54,293 bases of DNA, taken from positions 1 to 54,293 of the forward strand of contig CAZVTR010000011.1 in assembly GCA_964630305.1 (NCBI GenBank), in the 5' to 3' direction. Below, in pieces: positions 9,272-16,890 of this stretch. Numbering within the stretch: position 1 is the stretch's first letter; the number at the start of each line of letters is the position of its first letter. The stretch is from JAKPPT01 sp964630305 (GTDB taxonomy: Bacteria; Spirochaetota; Spirochaetia; Treponematales; UBA12059). The notes beneath the pieces are model-generated. The model was not told where the DNA came from and did no database searches. It saw only the letters and a program-made list of their open reading frames with translations. Both the position numbers and the translations under genes were made by a program.

Positions 9272-10807
9272 ATGATGCAAAAAACAACAGCTATTCTGGA
9301 AATTGGCTCATCGGGCATCCGCCTGCTTATTGCAAATATTAATACCGGAACAGAACTATTTGAAATACTCGAAAATGAATCTAAACCTACTATGCTCGGC
9401 TCAGATGTTTTTTTGCACGGTATGGTTTCACTTCCAGTAATCAATGAATGTGTAGAGACGCTGCATGCATACAAAGAACTCTTACAGTCATATGGCTTGC
9501 ATGCCCGGCAGGTTCATGTGATTGCCTCAAGTGCTCTCCGTGAAGCTTCTAATAAAGATAATTTTGTAGATATTGTTCTTATGCGGACAGGGTTTAAAAT
9601 AAAAATCCTGGAAGACCTTGAAGAGAATCACTATATGTATTTTGCGGTAATGCATGCACTAAGTCGTGAAGCAGAAAATCTTACTGCTAAAAATGCAATT
9701 GTCATTGAAACCGGCGGCGGCTCTACTGAAATTTTGCTAATAAAGAAAGGACAAATTGAGGCTGTACATTCATTTCAATTAGGTACTATTCGCATTGCTT
9801 CGGCAGTGCAGGCTGTAGATGGTTTTCCGGAATCAATTCATAGAATTATACAAGATCAGGTTGGGTCTATTGCATCGAAATTAAATGCTGAGCTTCCGTT
9901 GCAGAGCATAGAGCATGTAATTATTATGGGGAGCGATGCACGGCTCTTAGCATCGACTGAACATGCTGATTTTTATGATACATACTGGAAACTTACAACA
10001 GAAGCATTTATTAGGAGCAGTGAGAAACTTGCAGAATACTCTGAAATGCAGTGTATTCAGCAGTTTGATATTGATGCCTGTGATGCTGTAACCATGCGGT
10101 ATGGCCTCCTCATACTGAGGGAATTTATCAAGCATACACATGCGGACACAGTGTTTGTTCCTGTATACTCTATGCGGGAAGGATTCTTGTTGAGTCTAGT
10201 GGTATCAGAAAAAAATAAAATTCAAAATGAGTTAAAAAAACATATTTTAGCATCAGCTAGGAGCATCGGAAAAAAATTTCACTTTGATGAAAACCATGCT
10301 AACTGGGTGAGAAAAAATATGCTTAAGCTCTTTGATAGCCTGGAGTTTGTTCACCATCTTTCCAAACGTGATCGTCTCTTAGCTGAGCTTGCTGCACTCC
10401 TGCATGATATTGGTGTGTATATACGATTAGGAAGCCACCATAAGCATTCTGAATATATTATCAGTAACAGCGAAATATTTAGTATAACTAATGAAGAACG
10501 AATTATGATTGCATGCATTGCACGATATCACAGAAAAGGCGGTCCAAATCCTGCTCACACTAATTTTATGTACCTCGATAAAGCTGATAGAATTCGGGTG
10601 CTTAAACTATCGGCACTGCTCCGTATTGCAGATGTGCTTGATCATAATCATAACCAGTCAATTCAGGTTGTTTCTGCAGAGCGGAAAAGTAATACTATTA
10701 TAATATATACTGATAATGCTTATGAATTAAGTTTATTAAAACAGGACATTGAAAAAAAAGCTGATATTTTTGAATATGTCTATGGATATGCAGTAACGGT
10801 GGTGTAA
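9272..10807 (+). CDS. ppx: Ppx/GppA family exopolyphosphatase or pppGpp phosphatase with HD domain
   Basis: About 511 aa from the ATG at 9272 (AGTAGGG 8 nt upstream; the longer frame from 9170 runs through the promoter). The N-terminal ~300 residues form an ASKHA-fold Ppx/GppA phosphatase. The first phosphate loop reads EIGSSGIRL where DxGSNSxRL is usual, an acidic LEDLEEN segment stands at the catalytic glutamate position, and the second loop is ETGGGSTE. The C-terminal part (about 320-511) has an HD-type segment with LLHDIG. It hydrolyses polyphosphate processively or pppGpp to ppGpp; sequence alone cannot separate these, but ppk lies 2 nt downstream in the same operon, favouring polyphosphate turnover. 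The Asp-to-Glu changes in both phosphate loops are conservative. Confidence 0.9.
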   Translation: MMQKTTAILEIGSSGIRLLIANINTGTELFEILENESKPTMLGSDVFLHGMVSLPVINECVETLHAYKELLQSYGLHARQVHVIASSALREASNKDNFVDIVLMRTGFKIKILEDLEENHYMYFAVMHALSREAENLTAKNAIVIETGGGSTEILLIKKGQIEAVHSFQLGTIRIASAVQAVDGFPESIHRIIQDQVGSIASKLNAELPLQSIEHVIIMGSDARLLASTEHADFYDTYWKLTTEAFIRSSEKLAEYSEMQCIQQFDIDACDAVTMRYGLLILREFIKHTHADTVFVPVYSMREGFLLSLVVSEKNKIQNELKKHILASARSIGKKFHFDENHANWVRKNMLKLFDSLEFVHHLSKRDRLLAELAALLHDIGVYIRLGSHHKHSEYIISNSEIFSITNEERIMIACIARYHRKGGPNPAHTNFMYLDKADRIRVLKLSALLRIADVLDHNHNQSIQVVSAERKSNTIIIYTDNAYELSLLKQDIEKKADIFEYVYGYAVTVV

Positions 10808-10809
10808 CT

Positions 10810-12951
10810 ATGAGTGATACTGAGCTTGAAAAATACTATGGTAACAGAGAAAAAGCAATTTTAGCATTTAATAAAATGATTCTTGAAGAAGCAGGTAAAC
10901 AGGAAGTGCCTTTGCTCGAGCGGCTCAAATTTTTAAGCATTTTAAGCGGGAATCTTGATGAGTTTTTTATGATTCGAATTTCCGGACTTCGTTCAGTAAT
11001 GCTTGAAGAGCAAGTTTCTGCAATTCATAGCAAAAAAAACGGACAGGGAATACATAAAGAACTTCTCAATGAATTATATCAGGAAGTTCATGAAATACAT
11101 GCTAAACAGTATGCATGTCTTCTTAATGAAATATTTCCTGCTCTCGAGAATTATGGGGTAAAGATTTTAAAACCAGATGCATGGTCAGCGGAAATATATC
11201 AATATCTTGAGACATTGTTTATTAATGAAATTGCGCCGCTCCTTACACCGATAGCCGTATTTGAAAATACATCAAATATATTTACTGCTATTGGAAATCT
11301 TTCGATACATGCAGCTTTTTGGTTTAAGGAAGAAGAATCATCTTCGCGCGAAAATAGCGAGCCTGTTCCTTCACTTGTTTTCATACAATTTCCTAAAAAT
11401 TGCAAAAGGTTTTATAAAATCCCAAACTTTCAGCACGCATTTGTTTTGCTCGATGATATTATATTAACATTTTGTGCATCCCTCTATCCTGGAAGAGAAA
11501 TTGCAGATAAAATTTTATTTAAAATCACGCGAGATGCAGACATAAGTGTGGATGAGTTTAATGACGATGATTTTGTTTCTGCAATGGAAGATGTTCTTAT
11601 CAATCGGCAGCTCTCGCTTCCATTGAGAATGACCTGCAATGGATCATCAATCCGTTTAATCAATTATGTTGCACAGATTTTTAATCTCCATGAGCAAGAA
11701 ATCTTTCGTTTTGAAGGTCCGCTCGATCTTAAAGGCTTCATGTATTTATATGATGCGGTCAACTTAGAGCAGCTAAAATTTCCTGCACTTAAACAAGCTA
11801 GTTTTCCTTATGAAGCTGAAGAATTGTGGGATAGTGCAAAGCGAGATGATATTTTACTACAATTTCCGTATGATTCATTTGCTACAATAGAAAAACTCTT
11901 TGAACTGGCTGCAAAAGATCCTGATGTGCTTGCAATCAAAACAACGCTGTACCGTGTTGCACCTGATTCGTCGATTGTGAGGTCGTTAACGAGAGCAGCA
12001 CGAGCAGGGAAGCAGGTAACAGCGGTTGTTGAACTTAAAGCACGCTTTGATGAAGCGCTTAATATTCATTGGGCAAGCAAACTGGAACAGGCAGGCGCAA
12101 TTGTTGTGTACGGAGTCATGCATTATAAAATTCATGCTAAAACCTGTCTCATTATCAGGCGTGAACGGGATAATGCAATAAAACGATATGCGTATATAGC
12201 AACCGGGAATTTTAATGAAATCACTGCAAAGACCTATGTCGATATTGGACTTTTAACGACACACAATGGTATTTGTCAGGATGTATCATCGTTTTTTAAT
12301 GTGCTCACTGGGCTTTCTACAAAAAAGAGTTTTACGCATCTTGTGATGGCTCCATTTTTGCTTCGTTCTAAAATTGAAGAACTCATAGAACGAGAAATCG
12401 CAAAATCAACGCCTGAACAGCCTGGTCTCATAGTTGCAAAGCTTAATGCCCTCAATGATTATGCGATTATTCAGGCACTATACCGTGCTTCGCAGCATGG
12501 TGTCCACATCAAGCTTTTTGTGCGCGGAATTTGTCAGCTTATACCAGGAATTCCCGGACTTTCAGAAACTATTGAAGTCCGATCGCTTGTTGGAAGATTT
12601 TTGGAGCATTCGCGAATTTATTATTTTCGCAACGGTGGTAATGAGGATCTGTATCTTTCTAGTGCAGATTGGATGGAACGCAATTTTGATAAGCGCATAG
12701 AACTCATGATACCCGTGCAGAGTCAGCAGGCAAAAGATAAAGTAAAAACAATACTCATGCTTTATTTCAAAGATACTAAGCAGGCACGTATATTAGGTTC
12801 AGATATGGAATGGCACTCTGTTTCGAATTCTGATAAGCAATTTTCTGTGCAAGAATACTTTACTCATATCGCAGCTTTACAGCACGCGAAAGATTTTAAC
12901 CAGCCTGCATTAATTCCGCGAAAGAAAAAGTATAGTAAGCGGCGGCGGTAA
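10810..12951 (+). CDS. ppk: Polyphosphate kinase 1
   Basis: 713-aa PPK1, which reversibly transfers the gamma phosphate of ATP onto polyphosphate chains. The N, head, C1 and C2 domains are all present. The autophosphorylated histidine is His442 in KIHAKT (equivalent to E. coli His435), and the second catalytic histidine is His600 in LEHSRIYYF. Arg and Lys residues of the phosphate cage lie around IKTTLYRVA and SSADWMERN. It begins 2 nt after the ppx stop, with purine-rich sequence at the ppx end as ribosome binding site. Ppx and Ppk in one operon are a standard arrangement for balancing synthesis and breakdown. Length and motifs are typical. Confidence 0.97.
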   Translation: MSDTELEKYYGNREKAILAFNKMILEEAGKQEVPLLERLKFLSILSGNLDEFFMIRISGLRSVMLEEQVSAIHSKKNGQGIHKELLNELYQEVHEIHAKQYACLLNEIFPALENYGVKILKPDAWSAEIYQYLETLFINEIAPLLTPIAVFENTSNIFTAIGNLSIHAAFWFKEEESSSRENSEPVPSLVFIQFPKNCKRFYKIPNFQHAFVLLDDIILTFCASLYPGREIADKILFKITRDADISVDEFNDDDFVSAMEDVLINRQLSLPLRMTCNGSSIRLINYVAQIFNLHEQEIFRFEGPLDLKGFMYLYDAVNLEQLKFPALKQASFPYEAEELWDSAKRDDILLQFPYDSFATIEKLFELAAKDPDVLAIKTTLYRVAPDSSIVRSLTRAARAGKQVTAVVELKARFDEALNIHWASKLEQAGAIVVYGVMHYKIHAKTCLIIRRERDNAIKRYAYIATGNFNEITAKTYVDIGLLTTHNGICQDVSSFFNVLTGLSTKKSFTHLVMAPFLLRSKIEELIEREIAKSTPEQPGLIVAKLNALNDYAIIQALYRASQHGVHIKLFVRGICQLIPGIPGLSETIEVRSLVGRFLEHSRIYYFRNGGNEDLYLSSADWMERNFDKRIELMIPVQSQQAKDKVKTILMLYFKDTKQARILGSDMEWHSVSNSDKQFSVQEYFTHIAALQHAKDFNQPALIPRKKKYSKRRR

Positions 12952-12976
12952 TGATATATCAGGATCAAATTCTCTT

Positions 12977-12998
12977 GCAAATATTTACGTTTGCATTT
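12977..12998 (+). terminator. Weak candidate terminator after ppk
   Basis: A 5-bp stem GCAAA/TTTGC with an 8-nt loop is followed by ATTTTT. The stem is short, so termination would be partial at best. Confidence 0.3.
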
Positions 12999-13009
12999 TT
13001 GTCCATTAC

Positions 13010-13029
13010 TATAGTACAATGAAATTGTA
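13010..13029 (+). promoter_or_regulatory. glgA -10 box with adjoining palindrome
   Basis: TATAGT (13010-13015) is followed directly by the perfect inverted repeat TACAAT-GAA-ATTGTA (13015-13029), which covers the expected start of transcription. No good -35 box stands 16-18 bp upstream. This arrangement suggests an operator and possibly activator-dependent transcription. The leader to the GTG at 13089 is about 65-70 nt. Confidence 0.4.
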
Positions 13030-13088
13030 TTATTATAAGTACTGTTATAGCTGAAGCTAGATTAAAACTACTTGTTAAGGAGTACTGC

Positions 13089-14546
13089 GTGAAAATTCTC
13101 ATGGTCACAAGTGAAGCTGTGCCATTCGCGAAATCGGGAGGCTTGGGAGATGCAGTTGCATCACTGGCTAAGGCTCTTAAGAAAGCAGGAGCTGATGTAC
13201 GAATAGTGTTGCCACGGTACTACAGCATCAATAAAACAACGCTAAAAGCAATTCCTGGGCCAATGGGTGTCCCGATGGGTGATGGTGAAGCATGGTGTGC
13301 AGTACTGGAAAGCACTTTGCCCGGTTCTGATGTCCCTGTATATTTTATTGACCATGAAGGATTTTTTGGACGAGATGGAATTTACGGTGATAAAACCGTT
13401 CCTGATTTTCCCGATAATCCTTATCGCTATGCGTTTTTTTGCAGATCAGCGTTTCAATTGTGTCGTAAACTGGGATGGATTCCTGATATCATGCATGCAC
13501 ATGATTGGCCTGCATCACTCGTGTCTGTTTATAAAAAATATCTAGAAGCACATGGTGATTTTGCGCGAACGCATACAGTCCTTACAATTCATAATTTGGG
13601 ATATCAAGGTATTTATAACAAAGATGTATTTCCATACTTCGGACTACCATGGGAAGCTTATCATGGTGCCGGACTCGAATATTTTGGTTCAATCAATTTT
13701 TTGCAGGCAGGTATTGCAACTGCAGAAAAAATTACGACAGTTTCCCCTACATATGCCAGAGAGATTCAAACCAGTATCCTAGGTTGTACACTTGACGGCC
13801 TATTGAGACACAGAAGTAACGATCTCGTAGGTATTTTAAACGGAGCGGATTACGACGAGTGGAACCCGGAAACAGATAAATATATCCCCGCACACTTTAG
13901 CAGCAATGATTTATCTGGAAAGGCAGTATGTAAAGCAGCACTGCAAAAAGAATTCGGCTTAGCAGTAGACCCTGACGTGCCGCTCATTGGTATGGTTGCA
14001 CGGCTGACCGATCAAAAAGGAATAGGTGATTTGTTTGGGCCAATGCATGGAGCCGCATACCATATCTGTACAAAAATGAATGTGCAATTTGTTGTAGTAG
14101 GCTCTGGCGATGCATGGTGCGAACGTGAATTAGAGTCGCTCTCAAGTAAATTGAGTAATTTTAAGACAAAGCTGGGGTATTTTGAAAAAACAGCACATCT
14201 AATCGAGGCTGGATCAGATTTATTTATGATGCCAAGCAAGTATGAACCCTGCGGTTTGAACCAGCTCTATTCATTGCGCTATGGGACGTTACCAATTGTA
14301 AGGAGAACGGGAGGCCTCGCTGATACAGTTTCAAATTATAATGAAACCAAAGGCACCGGTACAGGTTTTGTGTTTGATGATTTAACGCCTCAGGCAATAT
14401 TTGACACTACAGGATGGGCTGTCTATACCTACTATAACCGGAAAGACCATTTTACAGCAATGCGGAAAGCTGCCATGGAACAGCGGTTTAGTTGGGACAA
14501 ATCTGTTTTTGAGTATATGGCGTTATACTCGCTTCTGATGAAATAG
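13089..14546 (+). CDS. glgA: Glycogen synthase (ADP-glucose type, GT5)
   Basis: 485-aa family 5 glycosyltransferase that extends alpha-1,4-glucan from ADP-glucose. The N-terminal sugar-nucleotide motif KSGGLGD is at residues 15-21. The C-terminal Rossmann half contains MPSKYEPCGLNQL, with the conserved glutamate, and RRTGGLADTV. Length and both GT-B halves are complete. The start is GTG at 13089, with AAGGAG 6 nt upstream; no ATG start is as well placed. No glgB, glgC or glgP lies next to it, so the gene stands apart from a full glycogen operon. A palindrome just after the -10 box suggests regulation. Confidence 0.95.
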   Translation: MKILMVTSEAVPFAKSGGLGDAVASLAKALKKAGADVRIVLPRYYSINKTTLKAIPGPMGVPMGDGEAWCAVLESTLPGSDVPVYFIDHEGFFGRDGIYGDKTVPDFPDNPYRYAFFCRSAFQLCRKLGWIPDIMHAHDWPASLVSVYKKYLEAHGDFARTHTVLTIHNLGYQGIYNKDVFPYFGLPWEAYHGAGLEYFGSINFLQAGIATAEKITTVSPTYAREIQTSILGCTLDGLLRHRSNDLVGILNGADYDEWNPETDKYIPAHFSSNDLSGKAVCKAALQKEFGLAVDPDVPLIGMVARLTDQKGIGDLFGPMHGAAYHICTKMNVQFVVVGSGDAWCERELESLSSKLSNFKTKLGYFEKTAHLIEAGSDLFMMPSKYEPCGLNQLYSLRYGTLPIVRRTGGLADTVSNYNETKGTGTGFVFDDLTPQAIFDTTGWAVYTYYNRKDHFTAMRKAAMEQRFSWDKSVFEYMALYSLLMK

Positions 14547-14579
14547 AACGTTATGAGTGGCAAAATTTCTGGAGGGACT

Positions 14580-16061
14580 ATGAATACAAGCAGTGTAAAA
14601 AAGGTATACGATTATAAACCCGATGCAGTTCGTTCCACGATAGTGCAAGCATTACGCAAAAAACGCGGTGAAGCAACTGTGGCAGATGTTATTGCAGCAA
14701 CAGGGCTTCCTAAATATCAGGTAGAAACTGAGATGCCTGCTGTTGTGGATGAATATAGCGGCAGATTGCGTGTGACTGATTCAGGTGAAATTTTATTTTC
14801 CTTCCCTCATGGTTTTACGAGCCGATATAGAGGTTTTGGAGTAACGCTAAAAAAAATATTCTCGGCCGTAAAAAAGGGTATCAAAGCAGTTGCTGTTTTT
14901 TTGTTTAAAGCATGGATTATGGTAATGCTTGTTGGCTATTTTATTTTCTTTGTTGCGTTGGCTTTGCTTGCTGTGTTTGCAAGCTTTGCAGGCGGTTCAT
15001 CATCACGGCGTGATAATCGAGGAAGCAGTTCTGGTGCAGGAGGTTTCTTAGCTGTACGTGTCATAGAGCTCATAGTAAGAATATGGTTTTATAGCGAGCT
15101 TTTTAAAACTCCGGAGGAGCGCGCTGCTGATTATTACAGGAAACAGGAAGCTAAAAAGAATTCACGGCCGCTCCATAAGGCTGTTTTTTCATTTGTGTTT
15201 GGTGAACCTGATATAAATAAAGATCATGATGTTCTCCTTAAAAAAATATTTATAGCCATGGTTCGAATGAAAAAAGGTATTATAACAATGGAGGACTTTA
15301 TAGCGCTGACAGGGCTATCACCAGAAGCAGCAGAGCAGGCTATATGCCGCTATCTATATGAATTTGAAGGAAGTCCCGAAGTTTCAGAGGAAGGCACGTT
15401 ATACTATGATTTTTCAAAACTGCTCGTCCGATTGGATACAGAAAAATCGATTAATACCGCATCAGCGTTTAAGAAATTACAGCCATTTTCTGCAAACAAC
15501 AAAAAAAGCAATGTTACATTCGCTATTATTAATGGTGTAAATTTGCTTTTTGGCGGGTACTTTCTATTTCAAGCATTAAATTATGATCCTGCAATGCTAA
15601 AAACAGAACTTTCCTACTTTTTTTATTTTACTCTCCAATTATTTACATCATTTGGTGTTGAAAATCCAATAGCAGTGATAACCTGGGTGCTTGGTGCAGT
15701 TCCGCTTGTGTTTTCCTTCTTATTCTGGCTGGTTCCCGCAGTACGTTCGCTTTTACTCAAGCGTACCAATGAGGCAATAAAATTAGAAAATGCTAGACGG
15801 TATGTGTATACACAGCTCAGTCATGCTCCGCTCGAACTTGATGAATCCGTTTTTAATGATGCTCCTGCTTTTGCTGTATCAGGATTGCAAAACACAAAGA
15901 AGGTGCTTATGGAAACAGCAGCTTACGAAAAGGCCGATGTTTCATCAAACGGAAAATATATACTTACCGATTATGGCCGCCGTCATGCGGATATAGAAAG
16001 ACTCCGCGCAAGAAAAGAAATTACCGGACCAGGAACAGTTATTTTTGATTCAGAATCGTAA
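14580..16061 (+). CDS. Membrane protein with winged-helix-like segments, unknown function
   Basis: About 493 aa from the ATG at 14580 (GGAGGG just upstream; the earlier in-frame ATG at 14553 lacks a site). The N-terminal ~80 residues look like a winged-helix module (TVADVIAATGLPKYQVE). A hydrophobic segment (about 105-145) and a Gly/Ser/Arg-rich linker follow. A second winged-helix-like stretch comes near residues 215-280 (TMEDFIALTGLSPEAAEQA), then two more hydrophobic segments (about 310-335 and 350-400). A third soluble piece ends the protein (FAVSGLQNTKKVLMETA ... GKYILTDYGR). I do not know a named family. A membrane-anchored regulator or chaperone-like adaptor is conceivable. It follows glgA by 33 nt, and its 3' end overlaps the convergent gene by 23 bp. 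Confidence 0.65.
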   Translation: MNTSSVKKVYDYKPDAVRSTIVQALRKKRGEATVADVIAATGLPKYQVETEMPAVVDEYSGRLRVTDSGEILFSFPHGFTSRYRGFGVTLKKIFSAVKKGIKAVAVFLFKAWIMVMLVGYFIFFVALALLAVFASFAGGSSSRRDNRGSSSGAGGFLAVRVIELIVRIWFYSELFKTPEERAADYYRKQEAKKNSRPLHKAVFSFVFGEPDINKDHDVLLKKIFIAMVRMKKGIITMEDFIALTGLSPEAAEQAICRYLYEFEGSPEVSEEGTLYYDFSKLLVRLDTEKSINTASAFKKLQPFSANNKKSNVTFAIINGVNLLFGGYFLFQALNYDPAMLKTELSYFFYFTLQLFTSFGVENPIAVITWVLGAVPLVFSFLFWLVPAVRSLLLKRTNEAIKLENARRYVYTQLSHAPLELDESVFNDAPAFAVSGLQNTKKVLMETAAYEKADVSSNGKYILTDYGRRHADIERLRARKEITGPGTVIFDSES

Positions 16062-16887
16062 GCACATTCGCAACAAAGTGTTTTAATTCTCCTTTAGTGT
16101 ATTCCATTGGAATTATGCTCGGCGACTTCGGGTTCGGATTGAGCAAAATATTGTACGCTAATGCTTGTGTGAAAAATTTTTGATAATCATTGCACTTAGG
16201 GTAAATATATGGACCTTCATTAATAAATAGTCCTTTGCAATCAATAACAAATTGTTCCCAGAAGCTATGAGTATATCCGGATTTGGTAAGACTAAGAAGA
16301 CTAAAAATACTGCGGGCACCAATATAATATTGCAGAGGCGCTGTTTGAAACAGAGTATTTTGGGCGCAACAAAAATCATGAGCAATTTCAAATTGCTTTT
16401 TATCGGTAAAAAGCAGTACGGTAAGACTCAATGGATATAAGCCTGGTACGGTAAAAACACCGATACACTGTGAAGGTATCGGAAGAAAAGGCCGTATTCG
16501 TACTACTGGCAATGTGTTTGAGTTAGAATTGGCAAGGTGCTCAATACTGTTTGGCCAGAGCTCTTGTATTGTATCAGAATAATTAAAACAAGTTTTGAGA
16601 ACATACAATGCAGCACTTTCGTGCGGAAGATATAGATAATAGTAATCAGTTCCTAAAAAAAGATGTAAAGCTTTTGCAAAGCGTGTTTCATATAAACCCG
16701 GATAGGTCGATGCAAGCCCTTTTTCGATAGCATTTTTTGCATACAGTTTAACTTTACTATCTTTGTATGATAGTATGCGCATGCCATTATCCATATACAA
16801 ATCCAGAATGCGTTTTCCAGTGTTGCAATAAATGCGATTTCCTCTGATTCGGCGAACTTGTGGCAGTATAGAATAAACATTGTCCAT
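16039..16887 (-). CDS. Degenerate class III aminotransferase-like protein
   Basis: 282 aa. The N-terminal ~100 residues resemble the entry of class III PLP aminotransferases such as glutamate-1-semialdehyde aminotransferase (a GNRIYCNTGKRILDLYMDNG-like opening, then YPGLYETRFAKALHLFLGT). However, the protein is much shorter than the usual ~430 aa. I find neither a convincing PLP-lysine region nor the cofactor aspartate motif, so catalytic function is doubtful. It begins 3 nt after the pcrA stop, with AAGGAT spanning that stop as ribosome binding site, and so belongs to the RodZ-rimO-pcrA operon. Its end overlaps the convergent membrane-protein gene by 23 bp. It could be a divergent scaffold or binding protein; family placement is tentative. 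Confidence 0.5.
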   Translation of the reverse strand: MDNVYSILPQVRRIRGNRIYCNTGKRILDLYMDNGMRILSYKDSKVKLYAKNAIEKGLASTYPGLYETRFAKALHLFLGTDYYYLYLPHESAALYVLKTCFNYSDTIQELWPNSIEHLANSNSNTLPVVRIRPFLPIPSQCIGVFTVPGLYPLSLTVLLFTDKKQFEIAHDFCCAQNTLFQTAPLQYYIGARSIFSLLSLTKSGYTHSFWEQFVIDCKGLFINEGPYIYPKCNDYQKFFTQALAYNILLNPNPKSPSIIPMEYTKGELKHFVANVLTILNQK

Positions 16888-16890
16888 GGT

